NCBI GenBank assembly: GCA_934726455.1
Contig: CAKVDS010000002.1
Span: 97,385 to 161,384, forward strand
Length of the DNA: 64,000 nucleotides
Direction of reading: 5' to 3'
Origin: an uncultured Bacteroidales bacterium
Lineage (GTDB): Bacteria > Bacteroidota > Bacteroidia > Bacteroidales > UBA932
Shown here: in pieces, positions 25,816-34,022 of the stretch
How positions within the stretch are numbered: the stretch's first letter is position 1
Layout: every line of letters begins with the position of its first letter
Translations under genes and position numbers: made by a program
The notes under the pieces: generated by a model
What the model saw: the letters and a program-made list of their open reading frames with translations, nothing else
Told to the model about the DNA's origin: nothing
Database searches by the model: none

Positions 25816-27660
25816 TTATTCCACGGTCACCGATTTCGCAAGGTTGCGCGGCTGGTCAACATCCCGTCCCTTGGCGATGGCTATATGATATGCCAACAGC
25901 TGAAGCGGGACGACTGACAGGATCGGCACGAAGCACTCCTCGGTATCCGGTATCTCGAAACACCAGTCCGAAATGCCGCGCACATCCTTGTCGCCCTCTG
26001 TCACAATGCTGATAATCTTGCCCTTGCGAGCCTTGATCTCCTGGATATTGCTGAGTATCTTGTCGTAATGGCCACGCTTCGGAGCGATGACCACAACCGG
26101 CATTTCATCATCGATGAGGGCGATAGGCCCGTGTTTCATCTCGGCCGCCGGGTATCCTTCGGCATGGATATAAGAAATCTCCTTGAGTTTGAGTGCGCCC
26201 TCAAGAGCCACAGGATAGTTATATCCCCTTCCGAGGTACAGGAAGTTGCGGACATAGGTGAAGACCTTGGCAAGTTCGGCTATCTCTCCGTCATGCTCAA
26301 GTATTTTCGCTATCTTGTCCGGAATGGTCTGGAGCTCATTGACGAGCTGCGCGCGCCTCTCGTCAGAGACTGTGCCGAGCTGCTCAGCGATACTGAGCGC
26401 AATAAGGAACAGCGTCGTCACCTGTGCGGTGAAAGCCTTGGTGGACGCGACTCCGATCTCCGGGCCGATATGCGTATAGCAACCGGTGTTGGTCTCACGC
26501 GCAATGGACGAACCCACGACATTGCAGATGCCGAAAAGGAAGGCCCCGGCCTCCTTGGCCTGCTTGATGGCGGCCAGCGTGTCGGCCGTCTCGCCGGACT
26601 GGGATATGGCAATCACCACGTCCGTAGGGAAAATCACCGGCTTGCGGTAGCGGAACTCCGAGGCGTACTCCACATCAACCGGGATTCTGGTAAGTTCCTC
26701 GATAATGTACTTTCCTATCAGGCCGGCATGCCATGAAGTGCCGCAGGCGCATATCACAAAGCGTTTCGCTCCAAGTATCCGCTCCCTGTTGTCTATTATT
26801 CCGGAAAGTTTGACGGTACCGAGTTCCGGATGGAGCCTCCCCTGCATCGAAGCACGCAGGGTACGTGGCTGCTCAAATATCTCCTTGAGCATGAAGTGCG
26901 GATACCCGCCCTTCTCTATCTCGCTCAAACTCATCTCAAGTTCACGCACGACAGGGGTCTGCTCCACGCTCTTGAGATCCGTGATGCGGAGATCCTTGCC
27001 GCGCTGGATATAGGCGATCTGACCTTCGTCAAGATAGACGACCTTGTTGGTGAACTCGATGATAGGAGAAGCGTCCGAACCCACGAAATACTCGTCCTCC
27101 CCTACTCCTATCACGAGAGGGCTGCCCTTGCGGGCGGCTATCATCCTGTCCGGTTCGTTCTTGTTGATTATGACAATCGCATAGGCGCCCACGACATTGC
27201 GCAGAGCAAGCGGGACAGCCTCTTCCACACTTATCCCGTGCGAATCCATCATATATTGCACGAGCTGTATGACCACCTCCGTATCGGTCTGGCTGACAAA
27301 ATGGTATCCTTTTCTCTCAAGTTCAGTCCTCAGAGAGAGGTAATTCTCGATGATGCCGTTATGGATGATGGCAAGATTGTGGTTCTCCGAATAATGCGGG
27401 TGCGCGTTGACATCGCTCGGCTCACCGTGAGTGGCCCACCTTGTATGGGCAATTCCTATGGTGCCGCTTACATCCTTGCCGGAAGCGACCCTCTCAAGGT
27501 CCTTGACCTTGCCTTTTGTCTTGTATATGACCAGTTGCCCGTTGTCGTTGATAAGAGCAACGCCGGCACTGTCGTAGCCCCGGTATTCAAGTCTGGTCAA
27601 GCCTTTGATAAGTATCGGGTAAGCCTGTCTGCCTCCCACGTAACCTACAATTCCACACAT
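25816..27660 (-). CDS. glmS: Glutamine-fructose-6-phosphate aminotransferase (isomerizing)
   Basis: Makes glucosamine 6-phosphate for peptidoglycan and LPS; 614 residues. The nucleophile Cys2 begins MCGIVGYVGG; the glutaminase domain includes HTRWATHGEPSDVNAHPH. Two SIS sugar-isomerase domains follow (SQSGETADTLAA), ending in the conserved LAKSVTVE. There is no leader for a glmS ribozyme: the preceding gene ends 21 nt upstream. It is cotranscribed with the S4, DJ-1 and manA genes, and manA also acts on fructose 6-phosphate. Confidence 0.97.
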   Translation of the reverse strand: MCGIVGYVGGRQAYPILIKGLTRLEYRGYDSAGVALINDNGQLVIYKTKGKVKDLERVASGKDVSGTIGIAHTRWATHGEPSDVNAHPHYSENHNLAIIHNGIIENYLSLRTELERKGYHFVSQTDTEVVIQLVQYMMDSHGISVEEAVPLALRNVVGAYAIVIINKNEPDRMIAARKGSPLVIGVGEDEYFVGSDASPIIEFTNKVVYLDEGQIAYIQRGKDLRITDLKSVEQTPVVRELEMSLSEIEKGGYPHFMLKEIFEQPRTLRASMQGRLHPELGTVKLSGIIDNRERILGAKRFVICACGTSWHAGLIGKYIIEELTRIPVDVEYASEFRYRKPVIFPTDVVIAISQSGETADTLAAIKQAKEAGAFLFGICNVVGSSIARETNTGCYTHIGPEIGVASTKAFTAQVTTLFLIALSIAEQLGTVSDERRAQLVNELQTIPDKIAKILEHDGEIAELAKVFTYVRNFLYLGRGYNYPVALEGALKLKEISYIHAEGYPAAEMKHGPIALIDDEMPVVVIAPKRGHYDKILSNIQEIKARKGKIISIVTEGDKDVRGISDWCFEIPDTEECFVPILSVVPLQLLAYHIAIAKGRDVDQPRNLAKSVTVE

Positions 27661-27681
27661 AGTCTAAATGTCTGTTTTTCG

Positions 27682-28065
27682 TTAATAGTCCAAATTGTCC
27701 ATAAGTTCATCCAGCTGACGCCTGTCCTTTTTGGTGGGCCGGCCGGCACCTCTGTCCCTCTGGAGAACAATCGTCTCCCTCGGGGCATGGAGTTTCTCAA
27801 GTTCAGATTCAGGGGTGAGGTTTTCCGCATACTGAGGGACCATAGCCGCCCCCATACGCGACTCGGCAAGTTGCAGAACCTTGTAAGAAAACTGGGCAGA
27901 GCCCTTGCGGACTTCGATCACATCCCCGGGCTTGACTGCCTTGGCCGGTTTGGCCGGAACTCCCGCGACACGCACTTTGTTGCCGTTGCAGGCATCGGTG
28001 GCATCGCTCCGCGTCTTGAAGATGCGGATTGCCCAGAGGTACTTGTCAAGTCTCACGCTCTCCAT
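27682..28065 (-). CDS. S4-domain RNA-binding protein (Hsp15-like)
   Basis: 127 residues from ATG 28065, 1 nt after the DJ-1-like stop. An S4 domain at the N-terminus (VRLDKYLWAIRIFKTRSDA, then NGNKVRVAG and KPGDVIEVRKG) is followed by a basic tail (GAGRPTKKDRRQLDEL). Hsp15 binds stalled 50S subunits carrying nascent chains. The longer open frame upstream overlaps the DJ-1 gene and is not used here. Confidence 0.85.
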   Translation of the reverse strand: MESVRLDKYLWAIRIFKTRSDATDACNGNKVRVAGVPAKPAKAVKPGDVIEVRKGSAQFSYKVLQLAESRMGAAMVPQYAENLTPESELEKLHAPRETIVLQRDRGAGRPTKKDRRQLDELMDNLDY

Positions 28066-28066
28066 A

Positions 28067-28639
28067 TCAGTCAAGGTAGAGAGCATGGCGCACTTCCGAT
28101 GCTGCTTTCTCGCCACGCAGATAATCCAATATCGCAAGTCCGAATGCCGGAGCATGCCCGGCAGAACGGCCGGTGATGATGCGCCCGCAAACGACAGCCG
28201 GCCTCGGAGCAAAGACGGCGCCCTTTGCCTGAAGATAAGTCTCAAATCCGTCAAAGCATGTGAATTCCACACCTTCAAGTCCATCCAGTTGACTGAGCAC
28301 GAGCCCCGGAGCCGCACAGATAGCAGCCACGGTGCCCCCGGCCATATAATGGGCTTTCATCATGTCCGTCAGCTCAGCACAAGAAGCAAGAGTGGAAGAC
28401 CCGGGCATACCTCCCGGAAAAATCATGACATCCTCTCTGCAAGTGCCTTCTTGAGAGCGGTCCACATCAGCAAGATGTCCGTCAGGAATCACGCTGACAC
28501 CATGCGAAGACCTTACGCTTCCGGCATCACCGACAGCCGTAAGTTTGACATCAACTCCGCCGCGACGGAGAATGTCACAGACAGCGAGGGCCTCAACGTC
28601 CTCGAATCCGTCTGCGAGAAATATTCTGACACCTTTCAT
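28067..28639 (-). CDS. DJ-1/PfpI-family protein
   Basis: 190 residues with the DJ-1 fold: GFEDVEALAVCDILRR with the conserved Glu (about 14), PGGMPGSSTLA, and the nucleophile elbow AAICAAPGLVL (Cys about 109). Family members include YajL-type chaperones and proposed deglycases. Genes on either side (manA, glmS, tpiA) handle reactive sugar phosphates, so protection from glycation would fit, but this is inference. It starts 3 nt after manA. Confidence 0.88.
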   Translation of the reverse strand: MKGVRIFLADGFEDVEALAVCDILRRGGVDVKLTAVGDAGSVRSSHGVSVIPDGHLADVDRSQEGTCREDVMIFPGGMPGSSTLASCAELTDMMKAHYMAGGTVAAICAAPGLVLSQLDGLEGVEFTCFDGFETYLQAKGAVFAPRPAVVCGRIITGRSAGHAPAFGLAILDYLRGEKAASEVRHALYLD

Positions 28640-28642
28640 TTT

Positions 28643-29632
28643 CTATTCGTCTTCCGGAAGCGTCGCTTCCACATTTGGATTTATGTATTTGTCCGGCTCA
28701 ATACGGTTGACCGTTGCACATACAAGAACAGTGTCCCTGTCTGTCGGGACAAGGGCGAAATCCTCACATTCAGCAGGAACCAGAATGAGTTCCCCTTTCC
28801 CCACGGGATAATCCTCCGTCTGTCCCCCTCCAAGAACCTGCACGGAGAGAGCTCCGCTCAAACAGAAACACAGTGTGAACGGGTTGTCCTCCCCGCACCG
28901 TACTCTGGCGGGATCATGAAGCGGCATCCGGTCTATGATGAACTGAGGCAGACAAGCAAGCCTGTCCCCGGCCGCCGGCACAGTGGAAAAGCGTGTATAA
29001 GTTATGAAATCAAGAGAATCCGTAATGCTCAGCGAAGTATCGAATTCTTCATCAGATACCGGCTCACCCCAGCCGCACAGGCAGAAATCAAGAGGAGACG
29101 ACTCCCCTATCTCCAGAATCTCCACATCTCCGAAAGCGGCATGCGGAGTACCCGACGGTATGAGCAGACTCTGCCCAGCATACGGGGCGACAAGGTTGAG
29201 AAGTCCCTCCACGTTCCCGTTTTCACAAGCCGCATAGAACTCCGAAGCGTCACAATCCCGACGGAAACCGGCGGCGATTCTTGCATCCTTTCCCGCCCGG
29301 AGGACATACCAGAGCTTCTCCTTGCCAAGAAGGTCGTATCTCTGTCCGGCGATCTCATCGCCGGGGCTGACCCTGAGCGGCATGCGCCCCTTGACTTTCA
29401 GGCGGCGGACCGTAAGAGGGAACTGCCTGCCATAGAAATCATACGCCCTTTCACCCGGAATCCGGTCGAAATAGGTATCCATCAGCTCTCCGACACTGTT
29501 GCCGGCAAGCCAGCCGCTGCGCACCAGAGAATCCCGATAGCCGAGATCCGCCAGCAGGAATTCTTCAGATCCCCAGGCATAATCGTCCTGCAGAACACAG
29601 AACTTCAAAGGATATAGCTTCTTCTCTTCCAT
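28643..29632 (-). CDS. manA: Class I mannose-6-phosphate isomerase
   Basis: Zinc-dependent cupin enzyme interconverting mannose 6-phosphate and fructose 6-phosphate; 329 residues from ATG 29632 (MEEKKLYPLKFC). Signatures are WGSEEFLLADLG near the N-terminus, LIPSGTPHAAFGDVEILEIG with the zinc-ligand region, and a C-terminal cupin. The start is supported by a -7 box 14 nt upstream. It is first in the manA-DJ-1-S4-glmS-tpiA run. Confidence 0.9.
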   Translation of the reverse strand: MEEKKLYPLKFCVLQDDYAWGSEEFLLADLGYRDSLVRSGWLAGNSVGELMDTYFDRIPGERAYDFYGRQFPLTVRRLKVKGRMPLRVSPGDEIAGQRYDLLGKEKLWYVLRAGKDARIAAGFRRDCDASEFYAACENGNVEGLLNLVAPYAGQSLLIPSGTPHAAFGDVEILEIGESSPLDFCLCGWGEPVSDEEFDTSLSITDSLDFITYTRFSTVPAAGDRLACLPQFIIDRMPLHDPARVRCGEDNPFTLCFCLSGALSVQVLGGGQTEDYPVGKGELILVPAECEDFALVPTDRDTVLVCATVNRIEPDKYINPNVEATLPEDE

Positions 29633-29646
29633 TTTCGGACAAAGTG

Positions 29647-29654
29647 CAAATATA
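29647..29654 (-). promoter_or_regulatory. -7 box for manA
   Basis: Minus-strand TATATTTG, in the 37-nt gap after the permease gene; 14 nt to the ATG. Confidence 0.6.
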
Positions 29655-29669
29655 ATGCTTTTCTGCTTT

Positions 29670-30878
29670 TTATGAACTCTTGAACTTCGATGATGAGAAA
29701 AACGCCACGACAAAGCCTATCAGCGCAACCCCTATGGTGGTCAGCACGACATCGGCGGCCTGCAGCTGCACCGGGTAGGACTGGATAAAAAAGCCGCCCG
29801 GCATCTTGACTATACCGCAGTGCTGTTGAAGCAAGGTCAGCCCCACACCGCAGACAAGGCCCGCAAGCAGTCCGCAAAGAGAAATCATCCAACCCTCAAG
29901 GAGGAAAATCCGCCTGACAAAAGACTCCCGCGCCCCCATCGCACGCAAAATCGAAATGTCCCCCTCCTTCTCCACCACGAGCATCGAAAGCGACCCGAAA
30001 ATATTGAATGCCACGATGATGACAACAAACAGAAGAATCGCGAAAATAGCCAGTTTCTCATAGCGCATCATCTTGTAGAGGGAACTGTTCTGCATGTATC
30101 TGTCCTCCACCTTGAAGCCAGGTCCCACGGAAGCGGCGATTTCACTCCTCAAACGGGAAAGATCAACCCCCGAAGCCGTCCTCAACTCTATCCCGGAAAC
30201 CAGATTACCGCCATCCTTTCCGAGAAGATTGCGCATGACCTCTATCGGCACCACAATCAAGGATGCGTCAGATGCTGAACTGATGCTGAAAATACTCCCC
30301 ACCACCAGACTCTCGCTCCCGAGCGCAGCCGACGGGCCGAGAAGCGGGTTGACAGTGCCGCCATTGGGATAGTGAAGCACCAGATGCTCAAGGAAACGGG
30401 GATTTATGCCCATGTCCCAGGCAATCCCGGCCCCGACTGACACCTGCGGCAACTGGCCCTTGTGCAGAGAGAATGTACCTGCAGTAATATGCGAAGCAAG
30501 AGGGCTGTGCGCTTCGTAGACACGGTCCACACCCTTGGCGATGGCGATACCCTGCTTGTCTCCATAAGTGATGAAGACATTCTTTTCGAGCACCTGCGAA
30601 ACGCTTTCCAGACGTGGATCAGAAACATCAAGGCCGAAGCCGGGCGAATCAGCATCAAACAAGGAGCCGTCAGACGCAGAAATCAGCAGATCCGGAGAAA
30701 GGTCAGAAATGTTGGAGCGGATAATGCCGTCAAACCCGTTGTATACAGACAGGATCAATATCAATGCGGCTGTACCGATGGCAATGCCGGCCGCACTGAT
30801 CGCAGAAATCACATTGATGACATTATGCGACTTCTTGGCGAACAGATAACGGAATGCTATGAACAGCCCCGCATCCAA
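29670..30878 (-). CDS. ABC transporter permease, LolC/LolE-FtsX family
   Basis: 402-residue inner-membrane permease. A first membrane segment (NVINVISAISAAGIAIGTAA), a large periplasmic MacB-like domain (about 45-270), then three C-terminal membrane segments give the 1+3 FtsX topology. The N-terminus (FIAFRYLFAKKSHNVIN) matches the lipoprotein-releasing LolC/LolE branch, which extracts lipoproteins from the inner membrane. No LolD ATPase is adjacent. It starts 3 nt after rbfA. Confidence 0.88.
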   Translation of the reverse strand: MDAGLFIAFRYLFAKKSHNVINVISAISAAGIAIGTAALILILSVYNGFDGIIRSNISDLSPDLLISASDGSLFDADSPGFGLDVSDPRLESVSQVLEKNVFITYGDKQGIAIAKGVDRVYEAHSPLASHITAGTFSLHKGQLPQVSVGAGIAWDMGINPRFLEHLVLHYPNGGTVNPLLGPSAALGSESLVVGSIFSISSASDASLIVVPIEVMRNLLGKDGGNLVSGIELRTASGVDLSRLRSEIAASVGPGFKVEDRYMQNSSLYKMMRYEKLAIFAILLFVVIIVAFNIFGSLSMLVVEKEGDISILRAMGARESFVRRIFLLEGWMISLCGLLAGLVCGVGLTLLQQHCGIVKMPGGFFIQSYPVQLQAADVVLTTIGVALIGFVVAFFSSSKFKSS

Positions 30879-30881
30879 AGA

Positions 30882-31229
30882 TCACTTCTTGAGAAGTTCG
30901 TCTATCCGTTCGGCATAGTCGAGCGTCGTATCCTGATAGAAATCAAGTTCCGGCACGATACGGAGCTGCGATGCCACTTCGCGTCCGAGAGCCCCCCTCA
31001 AGGAACGTTTCTCCTCCTCAAGGCGCTTCATGACCGCGGGAGCCTTGTCCGAAGGGAAGATGCTGACGTAGACCTTGGCGATGCTCAGATCCGGACTGAC
31101 ACGCACCTCGCTCACCGTCACAAGGCAGCCCTCAAAGGCTGCCATGCCACGGCTGCGGATGATTTCCGAAAGGTCGCGCTGCAGTTCGCGCGCGACCTGA
31201 AGTTGTCTCTTGCTCTCAGGCTTATCCAT
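30882..31229 (-). CDS. rbfA: Ribosome-binding factor A
   Basis: 115-residue KH-type factor for 30S maturation. Recognisable parts are RQLQVARELQRDLSEII, VTVSEVRVSPDLSIAKVYVS and LRIVPELDFYQDTTLDYAERID. I use the ATG at 31229 (MDKPESKR), which overlaps the tyrS stop by 8 nt; a TTG two codons earlier is possible. Confidence 0.93.
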   Translation of the reverse strand: MDKPESKRQLQVARELQRDLSEIIRSRGMAAFEGCLVTVSEVRVSPDLSIAKVYVSIFPSDKAPAVMKRLEEEKRSLRGALGREVASQLRIVPELDFYQDTTLDYAERIDELLKK

Positions 31230-32514
31230 TGACAATGATTATATAATAATCCTTTTTACCTTTCTGGACAAGTATATACTTGCCGTCTATGATATCATCC
31301 TCGGTGAGATTGCGGGAGATATCATTCATTTTGGCCTTATTGAGGCTGAAGCCGTTCTGCTGTATCATCTTGCGGGCCTCCCCCTTGGAAGGGAAAACTG
31401 AAGTCTCCACGGCAAGAGCGTCCAGAATGCCGAGCGGCAGGCGGGTCCTCTCGATATTGAATGTCGGCACCCCGTCGAAGACCGCAAGGAAAGTCTTCTC
31501 ATCCAACGACTTCAGATCTTCGGTAGTAGCCTTTCCGAAGAGCATCTGCGAAGCCACCACGGCCGTCTCGTACTCCTTCTGGCCATGCACCATGATGGTC
31601 ACCTCCCTGGCGAGGATCTTCTGGAGCTCACGTTTCTCCGGACACTCCTTATGGGCGGCGATTGCGGCTTCTATGGTCTCACGGTCCAGCATGGTGAATA
31701 TCTTGATATACCGTTCCGCATCAGCATCGCTTACATTGAGCCAGAACTGATAGAACTGGTAAGGAGACGTCCGCTCAGCGTCCAGCCAGATGTTGCCTTT
31801 TTCGGTCTTGCCGAACTTGCCGCCGTCAGCCTTTGTGATAAGCGGACAGGTCAAGGCATAAGCCTCGCCGCCGCAGGTGCGGCGTATGAGTTCCGTACCC
31901 GTGGTGATATTGCCCCACTGGTCCGCACCACCGAGCTGGAGCTTGACTCCACGATGCTGGTAAAGGTACAGGAAATCATATCCCTGAAGGAGCTGATATG
32001 TGAACTCCGTAAATGACATTCCCTCAGAAGAGTCACGGCTCAGGCGCTTCTTGACAGAATCCTTGCTCATCATGTAGTTGACAGTGATGAGTTTGCCGAT
32101 GTCACGGGTGAAATTGATGAAAGTGTAGTCCTTCATCCAGTCGTAATTGTTGACCAGTTCAGCCTTGTTGGGGGCATCGGACTCAAAATCCAGAAAACGC
32201 GAAAGCTGCTCCTTGATGCACTTTACGTTATGGGCGAGAGTTTGCTCATCGAGAAGGTTGCGCTCCTGACTTTTCATGGAAGGGTCGCCGATCATCCCCG
32301 TAGCACCTCCGACGAGAGCGAAAGGCTTATGCCCGCAAGACTGGAAATGCTTGAGTATCATGATGCTTACAAGATGGCCTATATGGAGGGAGTCTCCAGT
32401 CGGGTCAATCCCGACATAGGCGGATGCCGGCCCCTTCATAAGTTCCTCCTCCGTGCCCGGCATGATGTCATGGATCATGCCTCTCCAGCGGAGTTCCTCG
32501 ATAAAATTCTTCAT
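31222..32514 (-). CDS. tyrS: Tyrosyl-tRNA synthetase
   Basis: 430-residue class I synthetase for tRNA-Tyr. The first signature is DPTGDSLHIGHLV; the KMSKS-loop equivalent is the variant KFGKTEKGN, normal for this branch. A C-terminal S4-like domain (LDALAVETSVFPSKGEARK) binds tRNA. It heads the tyrS-rbfA-permease operon. Confidence 0.96.
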   Translation of the reverse strand: MKNFIEELRWRGMIHDIMPGTEEELMKGPASAYVGIDPTGDSLHIGHLVSIMILKHFQSCGHKPFALVGGATGMIGDPSMKSQERNLLDEQTLAHNVKCIKEQLSRFLDFESDAPNKAELVNNYDWMKDYTFINFTRDIGKLITVNYMMSKDSVKKRLSRDSSEGMSFTEFTYQLLQGYDFLYLYQHRGVKLQLGGADQWGNITTGTELIRRTCGGEAYALTCPLITKADGGKFGKTEKGNIWLDAERTSPYQFYQFWLNVSDADAERYIKIFTMLDRETIEAAIAAHKECPEKRELQKILAREVTIMVHGQKEYETAVVASQMLFGKATTEDLKSLDEKTFLAVFDGVPTFNIERTRLPLGILDALAVETSVFPSKGEARKMIQQNGFSLNKAKMNDISRNLTEDDIIDGKYILVQKGKKDYYIIIVNG

Positions 32515-32543
32515 ATATATCCGATATTTGTTTCAGCAAAACG

Positions 32544-32551
32544 CAAAGTTA
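32544..32551 (-). promoter_or_regulatory. -7 box for tyrS
   Basis: Minus-strand TAACTTTG, 29 nt from the tyrS ATG; no clear -33. Confidence 0.55.
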
Positions 32552-32618
32552 CCAAAAATACCGCAACCCGAAAAGAAAACTTCCCGGACTGCGGCATTCA
32601 TCTTCAGTCGCCGGAATG

Positions 32619-33293
32619 TCACCTGCGGTTGTTGGCGATCGAAATATAGTAGAACAGCGTGGCAAGAGAGCCCAATGCGGCTACAACATAGGTGTAGGCA
32701 GCCCACTTGAGGGCATCTTCAGCCATAGGGCGTGTCCGCTCGTCCACAATCCCGGCTCCGTCAAGCCACTGCACAGCACGCTGGCTCGCATTGATTTCCA
32801 CCGGCAGCGTGATGAAGCTGAAAATCGTCGTCATCGCAAAAAGAGCGATGCCGCACCAAAGAAGCGCCGGAAAAGTATTGACCAGCAGCACTCCAAGAAG
32901 AAGCACCCACTGGACAGTATTGTTCGCGAATGTCACCACAGGGACAAGGGCGGAGCGCAGCCGCAGCGGAGCATAACCCCTCGCATGCTGGATGGCGTGC
33001 CCCGTCTCGTGGGCAGCCACGGCACAGGCAGCGATGGAGGCGCTGCTGTAGACAGATTCACTGAGATTGATGGTCTTGTCCTGAGGGTTGAAATGGTCGG
33101 TCAGACGGCCGGCGACAGACTGCACCGTCACGTCATTGATACCGTTCTGCCGGAGCATCAGCCGGGCGATGTCAGCCCCGGTAAGTCCGTGGGGCGAAGG
33201 CACTTTGGAATATTTGTCGAACCGGCTCTGCAGAGTCATCTGAATGACCCAGGAGAGCAGCATCACAACTATGAGAATTAACCAGATTGACAT
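32619..33293 (-). CDS. Membrane zinc metallopeptidase, YugP family
   Basis: 224 residues. An N-terminal membrane segment is followed by a soluble part with the zinc motif AHETGHAIQH (HExxH) and two or three more membrane segments. This is the YugP/neutral zinc metallopeptidase family (DUF2268-like in older naming); substrates are unknown. It lies in the minus-strand run between a predicted outer-membrane protein and tyrS. Confidence 0.85.
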   Translation of the reverse strand: MSIWLILIVVMLLSWVIQMTLQSRFDKYSKVPSPHGLTGADIARLMLRQNGINDVTVQSVAGRLTDHFNPQDKTINLSESVYSSASIAACAVAAHETGHAIQHARGYAPLRLRSALVPVVTFANNTVQWVLLLGVLLVNTFPALLWCGIALFAMTTIFSFITLPVEINASQRAVQWLDGAGIVDERTRPMAEDALKWAAYTYVVAALGSLATLFYYISIANNRR

Positions 33294-33345
33294 GTCTTTC
33301 GTTCTTTTATGTTAAGCACTTAAACAAGCCGTAAAGGCCGGGGTG

Positions 33346-34008
33346 TCAAAATACAAAGGCTATGCCGAAGACTATCCTGAAATTGTCCTTGGTATAGTTG
33401 TTCGTCCATACCAGAAATTCATAATGTCCTATGGCCCAAGAACATCCCACAGCAATATCAGGGACTGAGTCAAAACGCCACGAGTGAATCGTACCGGCCA
33501 TAGGAATGAGCGTGGAACCACCGGGAAGGGGGAATTTCGCTCCAAGATACAGCCAGTGCTCAATATCTGCCATTTTGTCAGTATGGACGGTCCACAGCGT
33601 GTTGGACAGCCAATAATACTTGCCCTCAGGGTCGAAAGCACCGTGCATATACAGGCCGCTGGTGATGTAGGAGAACTTATGGGAGTCGCTCAGAGAAAAG
33701 GTCGGGCTCGTCTGCACACCCACATTGAAATAGTTGCTCTCGTAAAACCCCGCCCTGAAAGTATAGCCCGAGTACACTCCCGTCGGGCAGGTATAGAGTT
33801 CCAGGCCCACCGCAGTCTTGCCGATACCATATTGGAACGTGGTGAAAGTCTCCTGATAGTTGACCTCCGGGCGGAATTTGATAGAATGGTAGCCGAAAAG
33901 CCTGCCGTCACCCGGAGCCGGGGCGTAGAACGGAACCTGTGAAAGCCCGGACATGCACTTGAGCACAAGCACGAGCACAAAAATGGATTTCAGATGTCGA
34001 GCAGCCAT
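33346..34008 (-). CDS. Predicted outer-membrane beta-barrel protein, unknown function
   Basis: 220 residues: signal peptide (SIFVLVLVLKCMSGLSQ), then alternating beta-strand patterns rich in Tyr, Phe and Gly (GYTFRAGFYESNYFNVGV) and a C-terminal strand ending in Phe (RIVFGIAFVF), as expected of a small barrel. I do not recognise a family. It follows ettA by 14 nt. Confidence 0.75.
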   Translation of the reverse strand: MAARHLKSIFVLVLVLKCMSGLSQVPFYAPAPGDGRLFGYHSIKFRPEVNYQETFTTFQYGIGKTAVGLELYTCPTGVYSGYTFRAGFYESNYFNVGVQTSPTFSLSDSHKFSYITSGLYMHGAFDPEGKYYWLSNTLWTVHTDKMADIEHWLYLGAKFPLPGGSTLIPMAGTIHSWRFDSVPDIAVGCSWAIGHYEFLVWTNNYTKDNFRIVFGIAFVF

Positions 34009-34022
34009 AAATCGAGGTGTTT

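Noticed and set aside
27661..27681. A glmS ribozyme
   Set aside because: Only 21 nt separate glmS from the upstream gene, far too little, and the ribozyme is typical of Gram-positive bacteria.
26830..29617. Long open frames on the plus strand opposite glmS, the S4/DJ-1 genes and manA
   Set aside because: They are antisense to clear enzymes with full motif sets and show no recognisable domains; GC-rich codon use leaves the opposite strand open.
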